From: Waddliaceae bacterium
Lineage (GTDB): Bacteria; Chlamydiota; Chlamydiia; Chlamydiales; GCA-2709385
Direction: 5' to 3'
Assembly (NCBI GenBank): GCA_002709385.1
Contig: PAQS01000019.1
Span: forward strand, 186,001 to 250,000
Length of the DNA: 64,000 nt
The position numbers were made by a program, and so were the translations under genes. The notes under the pieces were generated by a model, which was not told the DNA's origin, did no database searches, and saw nothing but the letters and a program-made list of their open reading frames with translations. Below are positions 19,068 through 27,103 of the stretch, in pieces (positions within the stretch are counted from its first letter, which is position 1; each line of letters starts with the position of its first letter).

Positions 19068-19083
19068 AGCAGGTGCCGTGCCA
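19068..19083 (-). promoter_or_regulatory. Sigma-54 (RpoN) promoter of flgB-flgC-fliE
   Basis: On the minus strand the sequence is TGGCACG-N4-CTGCT, which matches TGGCACG-N4-TTGCW in all but one base, with the required 10-base distance between GG and GC. Transcription would start roughly 20 bases upstream of the flgB ATG. Confidence 0.75.
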
Positions 19084-19103
19084 AAACGAAACAGATTAGA
19101 AAT

Positions 19104-19119
19104 CAATTCATTAGAATTG
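19104..19119. promoter_or_regulatory. Inverted repeat upstream of the sigma-54 promoter
   Basis: CAATTC (19104-19109) and GAATTG (19114-19119) form a perfect dyad with a 4-base gap, about 20 bases upstream of the -24 box. This could be a binding site for the enhancer-binding protein that sigma-54 requires, although such sites are often farther away. Confidence 0.35.
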
Positions 19120-19156
19120 AACCCTTATAAAAAAGAAAAAAAAGAGCGAATTTTGC

Positions 19157-19903
19157 CTAGTCGACAGACCAATCTATTGGTGCCATTCCTTGTTTTTCTA
19201 AAAATTCATTTGTTTTAGAAAAATGGCGGCTTCCAAAAAAGCCATTATAAGCAGAGAAAGGAGATGGGTGTGGACAAGACAAAACAAGATGTGAGTGCTT
19301 AATACCGTTTAAGATACGGGAACATTTTTCTTTAGCAGAAGCTCCCCATAAAAGAAAAACAAGAGGTTTTTGCCTACTTGCTAAAACTTCCACTACTCGG
19401 TCGGTAAAAACTTCCCACCCTTTTCCATAGTGAGATTTTGGCTGACTACGTCTTACTGTTAGAGTCGCGTTTAACAACAAGACCCCTTGTTGAGCCCACT
19501 TAAGTAAATGACCATGGTTTGGAATAGGTAAACCAAGATCTGCTTGTAGTTCCTTATAGATATTTTGCAAAGAGGGAGGAATTTTTATCCCTTTTTGAAC
19601 ACTAAAACTTAAACCTTCAGCCTGCCCTTTTCCGTGGTAGGGATCCTGCCCCATGATCACAACTTTCACATCATCATAAGCAGTCTGCTTTAAAGCTTGA
19701 TATATAAGAGGTTCCGGAGGAAAAACTTCCACTCCCGCAGCCTTTTCCCCCTTTAAAAACTCTTGCAATTCAAGCATGTAAGGTTTTTTTAATTCCTCAG
19801 CAAGAAGTTCACGCCAAGTTGTTTTTTTAGTTGTTGCTTCAGGAAAAGAAGTACTCATAAAAATGATTAAGTGGTCGGTTGATTTAAGTTCCACAGAAAT
19901 CAT
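19157..19903 (-). CDS. ung: Uracil-DNA glycosylase
   Basis: Removes uracil from DNA to start base-excision repair. The 248-residue frame has the family 1 motifs: GQDPYHGKGQAEGLSFSV near residues 85-102 with the catalytic Asp, LLLNATLTV for the uracil pocket, and HPSPFSAYNGFFG near the C-terminus with the catalytic His. The first Met (19903) has only a weak ribosome site; a second Met 15 residues in (MSTSF) is an alternative, and family members start close to the later WRELL region. The gene diverges from the small CT606.1 homologue, as in Chlamydia (CT607/CT606.1). Confidence 0.97.
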   Translation of the reverse strand: MISVELKSTDHLIIFMSTSFPEATTKKTTWRELLAEELKKPYMLELQEFLKGEKAAGVEVFPPEPLIYQALKQTAYDDVKVVIMGQDPYHGKGQAEGLSFSVQKGIKIPPSLQNIYKELQADLGLPIPNHGHLLKWAQQGVLLLNATLTVRRSQPKSHYGKGWEVFTDRVVEVLASRQKPLVFLLWGASAKEKCSRILNGIKHSHLVLSCPHPSPFSAYNGFFGSRHFSKTNEFLEKQGMAPIDWSVD

Positions 19904-19960
19904 ACTCGCTTTATCAAGATCTGAAAAGGATTTTTTCTACTTACTGCGAGTAAACTGCCG

Positions 19961-19990
19961 TTGACAGCAAAAGAATTTCCTGCCTAGAAT
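19961..19990 (+). promoter_or_regulatory. Predicted promoter of the CT606.1 homologue and possibly tRNA-Pro
   Basis: TTGACA (19961-19966) and TAGAAT (19985-19990) with an 18-base spacer lie about 45 bases upstream of the ATG at 20035. No terminator separates the short gene from the tRNA, so the two may be co-transcribed. Confidence 0.5.
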
Positions 19991-20034
19991 GGTTGTTTAT
20001 TCATAATCTTAGATTAAAACAATTTTGTTTTCTT

Positions 20035-20289
20035 ATGACCAATTTAGCTGAAAACTTTGTTATTCGTTTCATTAACATCACAAAAAAGAAAGATGGTTTC
20101 TTTGCTAACTTTCGCGTAAAGGGAATCCGTGGTGGAGCTTCTTTTTCTGCCTCTGTCTCTGTGGATTTAGATGCAGCGAATGTTGACCCGACAGATACGA
20201 TTGAAGATATCGTTGAAGCTTGTTCTAAAATTGCTATTCGTGAATTAAGAAACTCAGAATTTCATCTAGAAGGCTTTACAGCCGCATAA
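20035..20289 (+). CDS. Conserved chlamydial small protein (CT606.1 position)
   Basis: An 84-residue soluble protein; the ATG at 20035 was preferred over an upstream ATG at 19993 because the extra N-terminus (FIHNLRLKQF) looks like leader DNA. The sequence alternates strands and helices (VIRFINITKKKDGFFANF, then RGGASFSASVSVDLD). It divergently neighbours ung, as CT606.1 does in C. trachomatis. The name rests on position and size. Function unknown. Confidence 0.75.
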   Translation: MTNLAENFVIRFINITKKKDGFFANFRVKGIRGGASFSASVSVDLDAANVDPTDTIEDIVEACSKIAIRELRNSEFHLEGFTAA

Positions 20290-20299
20290 ATCTTACTAT

Positions 20300-20374
20300 C
20301 TGGGTGTAGCGCAGCTTGGCCAGCGCACTTGCATGGGGTGCAAGGGGTCGGAGGTTCGAATCCTCTCACCCAGA
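20300..20374 (+). tRNA. tRNA-Pro (GGG anticodon)
   Basis: The acceptor arms CTGGGTG and CACCCAG pair fully, with discriminator A. The D arm contains the expected GCGCAGC..GCGC pattern. The anticodon stem CTTGC/GCAAG encloses ATGGGGT, giving anticodon GGG. The T arm GGAGG-TTCGAAT-CCTCT follows. CCA is not encoded. Confidence 0.95.
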
Positions 20375-20576
20375 TTTATTTCAAACAAACTCCATTCTAT
20401 AAATTTAATTATTCAACTTTGTGGGTAACACGTTCATAACTTTGTTTTTTCTTGTTTATAAAACAAATTATTTTGTGTGTACATGTGCCGCATTGTTCGT
20501 AAATATCAACTTATGATCTGTTCATAAGCAAAACATGAACAAGCAAAAGATCTCTTGAAAGTGGCGACTTATGCAC

Positions 20577-20620
20577 AAATCCACAGTTTCTGAAGAAGAA
20601 GAAAAAATATATTTCTTCTA
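20577..20620 (+). repeat. Intergenic repeat element, copy 2
   Basis: AAATCCAC, 8 bases, then AAGAAGAAGAAAA and ATATATTTCTTCT. It is the closest relative of copy 1 at 13485-13526. It abuts the exact TTATGCACA box at 20569-20577. Confidence 0.6.
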
Positions 20621-20841
20621 TATAAATCTTCATAAAGCTTGTGAAAAGGCAAGAATTTGGGAAATTTTCAGATTTTTATTTTTGTGGATACTTTGTTCAT
20701 TTCTCGAGAGAAAGACTTGTGTACATATTTTGATGAAAACTTGCAGAGAACGTTCATTTGTGTATAAGTTTGGAGTTTCCTTCAGGAAGCTTACAGATTA
20801 CAGACAGAAGTTTTATCAGGGAAAAAGGCTTATTTACTGAC

Positions 20842-20880
20842 ATTTCCACAGCATCTAAAGAAGAAGAATATTCTCATCAT
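20842..20880 (+). repeat. Intergenic repeat element, copy 3
   Basis: ATTTCCAC, 8 bases, then AAGAAGAAGAATATT; the second half diverges from copies 1 and 2. It lies just upstream of the glmU-like gene. Confidence 0.5.
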
Positions 20881-20933
20881 ATAGAATATATATTCTCTAT
20901 AGAATGTGGAACTTTTATGGAGACTTAAACAAT

Positions 20934-21623
20934 ATGAAATCACTTACCGCTCATTCATTTTTCCAACTAAAGGATTATATAGCTTCAAGTCTCTTCGATC
21001 AGATCACCTACGTATGGGAAGCCCTTGAAAACATTGAGTCTTTTCTACAAAAACAAAATCTAGGAAAAATCGAATGTGAAATTCCAGATGGAGTGTTCCT
21101 CAAAGATATTGAAAAAATTTCAATCGGCAAAGGAACTGTTGTGGAACCAGGTGCTTATATTCAAGGGCCTTGTTTTATTGGAGAAAATTGTCAGATTAGA
21201 CAAGGCGCTTACATAAGAGGGAATGTCGTCACAGGAAACAATTGTGTTATTGGTCATTGCTCAGAAATAAAAAATTCTATTTTTTTGAATAAAGCACAAG
21301 CTCCCCATTTTGCTGATGTAGGAGATTCTATTCTTGGTAACAATACAAATTTAGGAGCTGGAACAGTATGCTCGAATTTAAAGTTGACTAAGAGTGAGGT
21401 TATTGTGCATTTTCAGGGAGAAAAAATTTCAACTAAGCGCCGAAAATTTGGTGCTATTCTGGGTGATGGAGCACAAACAGGTTGTAATACTGTTTTAAAC
21501 CCAGGGACAATTTTATTTTGTGGGTCTTGTACCTATCCCAACACAACGGTTGGTGGTGTTGTTCCTGAAAATCATATTGTGAAAAGCGCTTCTAAGTCCC
21601 GAATCATCCCCATGAAGAGGTAA
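20934..21623 (+). CDS. GlmU-like left-handed beta-helix acyltransferase (CT629 position)
   Basis: A 229-residue hexapeptide-repeat protein. An N-terminal helical part (1-50) is followed by a left-handed beta-helix of hexapeptide turns (GKGTVVEPGAYI, GENCQIRQGAYIRGNV, GDSILGNNTNLGAG, GDGAQTGCNTVLNPG). The HFADVGDSILG region resembles the GlmU/acetyltransferase active-site loop. There is no nucleotidyltransferase domain, so it matches only the C-terminal half of GlmU, as I recall for chlamydial CT629. It probably acylates a sugar nucleotide; the substrate is unproven. I chose the ATG at 20934, with GGAG upstream, rather than 20904. ispA follows four bases downstream. Confidence 0.82.
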   Translation: MKSLTAHSFFQLKDYIASSLFDQITYVWEALENIESFLQKQNLGKIECEIPDGVFLKDIEKISIGKGTVVEPGAYIQGPCFIGENCQIRQGAYIRGNVVTGNNCVIGHCSEIKNSIFLNKAQAPHFADVGDSILGNNTNLGAGTVCSNLKLTKSEVIVHFQGEKISTKRRKFGAILGDGAQTGCNTVLNPGTILFCGSCTYPNTTVGGVVPENHIVKSASKSRIIPMKR

Positions 21624-21627
21624 AAAT

Positions 21628-22500
21628 TTGGACAATTTACTGTTCTACAAAGAGAAAACAGAACAAGCCATTCTAGATGTTCTTCAATCTTATGGGGAAC
21701 AAGGAACCCTTGGAAAGGCCTGTCATTATGCCCTTGTTCAAGGAGGGAAGCGTGTTCGCCCAAGCATAAGTATGATGGTTGCTGATGCGTTAAATAAAAA
21801 TTATTCTGCTAATCAAAGTGCTGTAACGATTGAATTTTTTCATACAGCGTCACTTATAGGTGATGATCTACCATGTATGGATGATGATGATTTGCGAAGA
21901 GAGCGTCCAGCTCTTCACAAGGCCTACAATGAAGGATTAGCGCTTTTGAGTACCTATGCACTAATCGCATCGGGTTATGAGCTTATAAGCCGTAATACAA
22001 GGGTTCTCATTGATTCAGGAATGGCTGTTGAAGAAGCAAACCACCGTTGCTTCCTTGCTTTAGAGAATGCAACGCATAATACAGGTTTTTTTGGAGCAAC
22101 TGGTGGGCAGTATCTAGATCTGTGTCCCCCCAACTATGAAGAAGCCACAATTCTAGAGATTATCAAACGGAAAACAAGTTCTCTTTTTGAGGTTTCTTTT
22201 GTTTTTGGTTGGCTTTTTGGGGGGGGAGATATCGCCCGTTTAGAGCAAGTTAAAGATTTAGGGCAGTGTTATGGAACAGCGTTTCAAATTGTCGATGATC
22301 TTCATGACTTCGAAGATGATGTGAAACTTGAACAAAACGTAAATTATGCTTGTTTATTTGGTGTAGAACAGGCGAGTAAAAAAATTGAAAAAGAATTAAA
22401 GCGGTTCGAATCTGGAATTAAAGAGTTAAATATTGCGAGTGCTTCTTTGATGAAACTAAAAACTGCGTTACTAGATTCTTTGCTACTTGCTACAACGTAA
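21628..22500 (+). CDS. ispA: Polyprenyl (farnesyl/geranylgeranyl) diphosphate synthase
   Basis: Condenses isopentenyl diphosphate with allylic diphosphates for undecaprenyl and quinone precursors in the cytoplasm. The 290-residue protein has the first aspartate-rich motif DDLPCMDDDD near residues 78-87, the second near QIVDDLHDFEDD (about residue 225), and GGKRVRP near residue 35 for substrate phosphate binding. It starts at TTG 21628 with GAGG upstream. It follows the glmU-like gene, the order I recall for Chlamydia CT629-CT628. Chain length cannot be settled by eye. Confidence 0.95.
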   Translation: MDNLLFYKEKTEQAILDVLQSYGEQGTLGKACHYALVQGGKRVRPSISMMVADALNKNYSANQSAVTIEFFHTASLIGDDLPCMDDDDLRRERPALHKAYNEGLALLSTYALIASGYELISRNTRVLIDSGMAVEEANHRCFLALENATHNTGFFGATGGQYLDLCPPNYEEATILEIIKRKTSSLFEVSFVFGWLFGGGDIARLEQVKDLGQCYGTAFQIVDDLHDFEDDVKLEQNVNYACLFGVEQASKKIEKELKRFESGIKELNIASASLMKLKTALLDSLLLATT

Positions 22501-22506
22501 TGACAG

Positions 22507-22540
22507 ACAAGGATTCGCTTTTTTTAAGCAAATCCTTGCG
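22507..22540. terminator. Stem-loop after ispA, possible weak terminator
   Basis: CAAGGATT (22508-22515) pairs with AATCCTTG (22531-22538), with an inner GCTT/AAGC extension. There is no clear U-run on the plus strand, so termination is uncertain. It lies between the convergent ispA and the unknown at 22554. Confidence 0.4.
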
Positions 22541-22553
22541 TTGGTTAGCTTTT

Positions 22554-23297
22554 TTATGAACTTAAATAGCAGCTTGCCATTACGCTTACTGCGAGGCCAG
22601 TAATAACTGCTGCAAGGGTGACACAAGCGCAGTTATCTTGCTTAGGAACAGAACGTTTTTTGGGAGAGTTTTCTTCCATAGATAGATCAGCGGTAGAAGC
22701 ATTTTCATCCACTATTGAAGCTGTGCTAATTGCTTGAACAATACGAGGTTTTGACATTTGTATTTCTTTAGAGATGTCAATGATATCATACGTCAAATCT
22801 TTAGCTGGGCAATTGTCGCTATCAAAAACTTTTTCCGTCATGGAAAAAAGTTTTTCTTTGCCTTCGCTATTTTTTAATTTGATTTCTTTACATGAACCAA
22901 ATTTGTCACTCTTGCCTTTAATCACTTGTTTTGTGTTCAAAAAAGGAAGAACACGAGATTTTAATTCGGCAGCGCTTTCACCTAAATTTCCTGTAAGCTT
23001 ATTTAAAAGGGCTTTATCGTAACCCAGAAAGCTGCGGAAAGCAATTTTTGAATTTTTAGCTTTAGCATCATAACACTCACGAACACTGTATTCTCCGAGG
23101 TTTGTTGTAATTGTAATATTTACAACCTGTTGGTATCTGTGTGTGTCTTTTATGTGGTAAAAAGAATAGTTGGTCGATTTGTTTTTATTTGGAATGCTTA
23201 TTGTAGCGTTTTTAATAATTTCTTGATCAGAAATGGCACCTAAACAATCGGATAGATTTGAAAAAGCGCCGGAGCTTAAAGTAATATTTGATCCCAT
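22554..23297 (-). CDS. Hypothetical protein with C-terminal membrane anchor
   Basis: A 247-residue protein I do not recognise. Most of it is polar, with alternating beta-like stretches and several cysteines. The last 25 residues (CVTLAAVITGLAVSVMASCYL region) form one hydrophobic helix at the extreme C-terminus, so it is a candidate tail-anchored protein. AGG precedes the ATG. It stands alone between the convergent ispA and the divergent recA. The similar build of the protein at 28801-29391 (soluble part plus a membrane segment) is noted without claiming homology. It could be a lineage-specific secreted or envelope protein. Confidence 0.7.
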   Translation of the reverse strand: MGSNITLSSGAFSNLSDCLGAISDQEIIKNATISIPNKNKSTNYSFYHIKDTHRYQQVVNITITTNLGEYSVRECYDAKAKNSKIAFRSFLGYDKALLNKLTGNLGESAAELKSRVLPFLNTKQVIKGKSDKFGSCKEIKLKNSEGKEKLFSMTEKVFDSDNCPAKDLTYDIIDISKEIQMSKPRIVQAISTASIVDENASTADLSMEENSPKKRSVPKQDNCACVTLAAVITGLAVSVMASCYLSS

Positions 23298-23548
23298 AAA
23301 AACCTATTTGTTATTGTGACTATAAAAAACAAGTTAAGAATTTTAATAAAAAAAAGTTTTCTCGCAAGTTTTTATTGGTTTTAAAAATTTATTTATTTTT
23401 TTGTGAAATTTTTGAATTTTGTGGTGTTGCTCCCAAGCTACTTCGGTTTTTTGCCTTGATCTGTTAGTTTTTTGGTATCCCTTATTTCCATAGAGAAATA
23501 AACTTATCTTCTCATCTTTTGTAACCAAGAACCATAAGGACTCAGTTG

Positions 23549-24625
23549 ATGTCTAATCCAAATGAGCTAGCTCAAAAAAAGCAAGTTTTAGATCAAGCGG
23601 TAGCGCAGATTCGCAAGCAATTTGGCGATGGTGCAATTATGTCATTGGGGCACGGAGCTTCAAATAAAGAAATTGATGTAATTAAAACTGGAGCTTTATC
23701 TTTGGATATTGCTTTGGGAATTCAAGGAGTTCCAAGGGGGCGTATTGTTGAGCTGTATGGACCTGAATCATCTGGTAAGTCAACTCTTGCTCAGCATATT
23801 GTTGCAAATGCTCAAAAGAACGGTGGGTTGGCTGCGTATATTGATGCAGAGCATGCGCTAGATCCTGTTTATGCAGCCAAGATAGGGGTGAACCTTGATG
23901 AGTTGATGATAGCCCAACCTGACTGCGGAGAAGAAGCTTTAAACATCGCTGAAACATTGGCTCGTTCCAATGCTTTAGACATTATTGTTGTAGATTCTGT
24001 TGCGGCTCTTGTGCCCAAGGCTGAGTTAGATGGAGAGATTGGAGACACATTTGTTGGCTTGCAAGCTCGCATGATGTCACAGGCAATGAGAAAGCTAACA
24101 GCAAGCTTAGCTCGTTCTAATACTTGTGCTATTTTTATTAACCAAATCCGTGAAAAAATTGGGGTTATGTTCGGAAATCCAGAGACAACCCCTGGTGGGC
24201 GAGCGCTTAAATTTTATTCTTCTGTTCGTTTGGATATTCGCCGGACTGGTTCTATTAAGGGAGCGGATAACCAAGACATTGGAAACCGTGTAAAAGTTAA
24301 AGTTGCTAAAAATAAATTAGCGCCTCCATTTAGAACAGCAGAGTTCGATATTCTTTTTGCCGAAGGAATTTCTCAGGCTGGTTCACTGATTGATATTGGT
24401 GTAGAACAGGGGATTATTGATAAAAAAGGTGCTTGGTTTAGCTACAAAGGGAACCGTTTAGGACAAGGAAGAGAAGCTGTTCGAAACTTACTTAAAGAAG
24501 ATGACGCTCTCTTTGTTGAAATTGAAACGAAGGTTTATGAAAAACTGAAAGGGATACCTGCTCAAGAGGGGAAAAAACCTCAGAAAGCAGAGACTCAGCA
24601 AGAGCTTCTTGCATCAGTTGAATAA
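23549..24625 (+). CDS. recA: Recombinase A
   Basis: DNA strand-exchange ATPase for homologous recombination. The 358-residue length is normal. Walker A is GPESSGKST near residues 68-76, Walker B lies in [11 protein letters not shown], and the MAW-type [22 protein letters not shown] forms the L2/DNA-binding region. I chose ATG 23549 rather than the TTG one codon upstream because AAGGA has better spacing to it. It converges with ygfA, the order I recall for CT650-CT649 in Chlamydia. Confidence 0.99.
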   Translation: MSNPNELAQKKQVLDQAVAQIRKQFGDGAIMSLGHGASNKEIDVIKTGALSLDIALGIQGVPRGRIVELYGPESSGKSTLAQHIVANAQKNGGLAAYIDAEHALDPVYAAKIGVNLDELMIAQPDCGEEALNIAETLARSNALDIIVVDSVAALVPKAELDGEIGDTFVGLQARMMSQAMRKLTASLARSNTCAIFINQIREKIGVMFGNPETTPGGRALKFYSSVRLDIRRTGSIKGADNQDIGNRVKVKVAKNKLAPPFRTAEFDILFAEGISQAGSLIDIGVEQGIIDKKGAWFSYKGNRLGQGREAVRNLLKEDDALFVEIETKVYEKLKGIPAQEGKKPQKAETQQELLASVE

Positions 24626-24636
24626 GTGATTTTAGT

Positions 24637-24664
24637 AAAAGACGCTTTTAATTAAGCGTCTTTT
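24637..24664. terminator. Bidirectional terminator between recA and ygfA
   Basis: AAAAGACGCTT (24637-24647) pairs exactly with AAGCGTCTTTT (24654-24664) around a 6-base loop, so each strand ends in a short U-run. It lies between convergent genes. Confidence 0.8.
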
Positions 24665-24669
24665 ACACG

Positions 24670-25212
24670 TTAAAACAAGAGGATTTGGTTTAAAGCCACA
24701 TCGTGATCTTGCTTAGGTAAACCTTCTGAAACAAATTGTTCTTTGAATCCGATTCCAATTGTTTCGCAATGAATTAATTTGGGAAGCAGGCGGTCAAAGT
24801 GCCCTTTTCCATAGCCAATACGATGTTTTTCGCTATCAAAACCAAGCCCAGGAATGAAGGCCAGAGAAACTTGCTCCTCAGGGATTTTGATACATTGCAA
24901 AGGGTCTGGCTCTAAAATTTTACTATGTCCGGGCGTTAAACACTGATAACTTGGTACAAGGTAGAGACAAAGCTCTCCCCCCTCTACTTTAGGAAGAACA
25001 AGGTTTTCTAGCACAATTAAATACTCGTTTAGCTGCTGTGTTGGAAACTCTGATCCAAAACTTACGTAGCTTAAGACTAGGCCTTTTACTTCTTGAGCCA
25101 GAGGTAAAAGAGTCTGAATAGAAAGTTCTTCAGCGTTGCTCTTGCGAGGAGGTAAGATACTTTTTCTTTTAGAGCGAAGTTCAGCGCGTAATTGGGTTTT
25201 AGCTTCGGTCAT
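24670..25212 (-). CDS. ygfA: 5-formyltetrahydrofolate cyclo-ligase
   Basis: A 180-residue ATP-dependent enzyme that turns 5-formyl-THF into 5,10-methenyl-THF in folate metabolism. RAELRSKRKSI near the N-terminus binds ATP phosphate. FIPGLGFDSEKHRIGYGKGHFDRLL near residues 113-137 is the family's Mg/ATP signature (PGvaFD..G.RlGyGgGyYDR). The start overlaps the stop of the upstream lipoprotein gene by four bases (ATGA). Gene order with recA and the next three genes matches Chlamydia CT649-CT646. Confidence 0.95.
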   Translation of the reverse strand: MTEAKTQLRAELRSKRKSILPPRKSNAEELSIQTLLPLAQEVKGLVLSYVSFGSEFPTQQLNEYLIVLENLVLPKVEGGELCLYLVPSYQCLTPGHSKILEPDPLQCIKIPEEQVSLAFIPGLGFDSEKHRIGYGKGHFDRLLPKLIHCETIGIGFKEQFVSEGLPKQDHDVALNQILLF

Positions 25213-26477
25213 GATTGTGGCGCTCCGTCTCGATAGGTGATTTTTCTTAGCAGATTTCCAGAGCGATCAAAAAGGGTTGCAACTCCTTTTCCGTGCTTTA
25301 TATGAGATACAGGGTAGCTTTGCCCACTTCTGTAATACTCTCCACGGATGAGTTGATCTTGCTCGTATTCTTCAACAAGCATGAGATCGCCATTTTCATA
25401 CCAAGATGTAAGTAATCCGTGTTTTTTATTTTCTGCCATTTCTTTCTGGCTTTCTTGTTGTCCGTTTTCATACCAGGTTTTCATTGTACCTTGTAGATTG
25501 CCGTGGTTCCACATAAGAGAAAGTTTTACCTTGTCTGACGTGGGAAAGAAGTTGAGTTCTTCTCCGTGCTTTTCTCCGTTCTCTGCGTGATAAGATTGAA
25601 CGACATGAGAATTTTCATCAAAAACCTGTACTTGTCCGGACGCTTTGCCTTTTTTGAACTGTTGAAGCTCAAGAACGCGTTCTTTTCCTAGACTCGCACG
25701 GAATCCATTACCATCAACGATTTCAGAAACAAGTTTTCCGCTAATATCGTAATACTGACCCTGAGTTAAAAAATTTTTTTTATATACCTCTTTAACAAGA
25801 GCCGTACCTTCGCTAGAGTATCGCACAAAAACACCATCTTTCTCGCCGCGTTCATAGTGAGATTCTGTGAATTTTTTTTGATCGGATGTGAAAACGAGAA
25901 AATCTCCATGTATGAGACCTTTGGAATAAGGGATGCGTTTCCATATCGCATGATTTGGGTGATAGTAAGTTGCTGTACCTTCTAAAAGACCATTTTCGTA
26001 GTTCATTTCAGCTTGTAGATTACCATCTTCATCCCAAACTTGAGCTAGCCCGTGAAACAACCAGTCTTGCTTGGCACTTGGGGTTAAATCAGCTATTCCA
26101 CCTTGGACGTTTGCTTTAATTTTAATCTGTCCATTAGGAAACCACTCTTTGTATACTCCGAGAGCTCTGGAATCAACTGTTTCTAAGAGCTCTTTGATTT
26201 GTCCTGTCTCATGGTAACTTGTAATGATTGCGAGTTGTTTGCCTTTTGAGTCCTTGCCATAAGTTCTCAAGACTTTTTGGTATGGCTGTTGAGATAGGAA
26301 GTCTGTTTTTTGATATTGAGACAGTCTTTCGGGGTTGCTTACTGTTTGGGAGTGTCCATTTTGGTCGATAATATGAACCGACTGTAATTTGTCAGGGGCG
26401 CTTATCGCGATTGAGGAACTAGCGCACCCACTAAGCAGTAGGAAGGTAAAAATTAAGGGGAAGGTACGAGTAATCAT
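25209..26477 (-). CDS. MORN/YwqK-repeat lipoprotein (CT648 position)
   Basis: A 422-residue lipoprotein. The signal peptide ends in the lipobox LLSGC (Cys18), so the mature protein is lipidated. The rest holds many ~23-residue repeats of the MORN/YwqK style (for example WFPNGQIKIKANV, WDEDGNLQAEMNYENGLLEG and WYENGQQESQKEMAENKKHG), expected to form a long beta-sheet solenoid. It is coupled to ygfA downstream (ATGA) and to the CT647-like gene upstream. In Chlamydia the CT648-CT646 cluster is conserved, but I know no firm function; a periplasm- or surface-facing scaffold next to the PilM/N/O-like pair is plausible. Confidence 0.85.
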   Translation of the reverse strand: MITRTFPLIFTFLLLSGCASSSIAISAPDKLQSVHIIDQNGHSQTVSNPERLSQYQKTDFLSQQPYQKVLRTYGKDSKGKQLAIITSYHETGQIKELLETVDSRALGVYKEWFPNGQIKIKANVQGGIADLTPSAKQDWLFHGLAQVWDEDGNLQAEMNYENGLLEGTATYYHPNHAIWKRIPYSKGLIHGDFLVFTSDQKKFTESHYERGEKDGVFVRYSSEGTALVKEVYKKNFLTQGQYYDISGKLVSEIVDGNGFRASLGKERVLELQQFKKGKASGQVQVFDENSHVVQSYHAENGEKHGEELNFFPTSDKVKLSLMWNHGNLQGTMKTWYENGQQESQKEMAENKKHGLLTSWYENGDLMLVEEYEQDQLIRGEYYRSGQSYPVSHIKHGKGVATLFDRSGNLLRKITYRDGAPQS

Positions 26478-27091
26478 GAAAATTCTCTTTTTATTAATTT
26501 AAGTTGTAAGGAGAACGTTTCGTTGTTTCGGTCTATCTCTAATCGATCCAAACGGAAATTGGTGATTATAAGTTGTGGACGATTAATGGGAGAGTTCAGC
26601 TCGCTAGTTTCTTGTCCTTCAATGAGGTTTAGAATCTTTTTGAGGTCGTTCTGGTTTATTTTTATTGGTGAAGCAAGAGAGAGCTGAGCTTCTTGATAAG
26701 AATCGTGCTTCTCTAAAGATTCATCGGTAAATTGGATTTTATTCTGTTTTAATACTGAAAGTCTTTCGTTTACACCAGAATAATTAGCAAGAAAAGAACC
26801 TTCACCTAGAGACTTTAGTTGTGCCTTTTCTTCTTGTAAAAGTTCATAGTTGCTTAGTTGGTTTTCGAGATAATCTGTATCACAATGAGAATAGTGTTCT
26901 TTTACTGCTTCGTTGAGTCGTTTTTTACTTTTTTGAACAAGAAGTTCTCGTTGGACTTGTGCGCACATGTTTTTTATAGAGCGAATTTCTTCTGTAGATG
27001 ATCGAATTGCTAAAAAAATAAACACCGATGGAATTAGTGCTAAAATAAGCGTGTAAATAATGAGCCTAGATTGGGGAATTTTATCTAACAT
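26474..27091 (-). CDS. PilO/GspM-like inner-membrane protein (CT647 position)
   Basis: A 205-residue bitopic protein. One membrane helix near residues 10-30 (LIIYTLILALIPSVFIFLAI) is followed by a coiled coil (about 30-105) and a small alpha/beta periplasmic domain. This is the build of PilO/GspM, which dimerises with PilN/GspL in type IV pilus and type II secretion platforms. Sequence similarity cannot be shown by eye, so the call rests on architecture and on the PilM/PilN-like gene just upstream. It overlaps the lipoprotein gene by four bases. Confidence 0.6.
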   Translation of the reverse strand: MLDKIPQSRLIIYTLILALIPSVFIFLAIRSSTEEIRSIKNMCAQVQRELLVQKSKKRLNEAVKEHYSHCDTDYLENQLSNYELLQEEKAQLKSLGEGSFLANYSGVNERLSVLKQNKIQFTDESLEKHDSYQEAQLSLASPIKINQNDLKKILNLIEGQETSELNSPINRPQLIITNFRLDRLEIDRNNETFSLQLKLIKREFS

Positions 27092-27103
27092 TCTTCAGGC
27101 TCC

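Larger units (their letters stand above)
20375..20933. other. Candidate replication origin region (gene-free, AT-rich)
   Basis: About 560 bases without a convincing gene. Two exact TTATNCACA sites (20569-20577 forward, 20759-20767 reverse) and near matches (TGTGGGTAA at 20420-20428, TGTGGATAC at 20683-20691, ATTTCCACA at 20842-20850) resemble DnaA boxes. A perfect inverted repeat CTTATGA/TCATAAG lies at 20510-20528, and two copies of the repeated element are present. Plus-strand C exceeds G in genes on the left (sampled lines of thrS and the aldehyde dehydrogenase) and G exceeds C on the right (glmU-like, dus), so the skew switch expected at an origin falls here. Origin status is inferred, not proven. 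Confidence 0.5.

Noticed and set aside
20571-20840. 89-residue open frame in the 20.4-20.9 kb gap
   Set aside because: It overlaps the DnaA-like boxes and the repeat element, has no ribosome site, and its sequence (EEEEKIYFFYINLHK, basic and aromatic runs) looks like translated AT-rich DNA.
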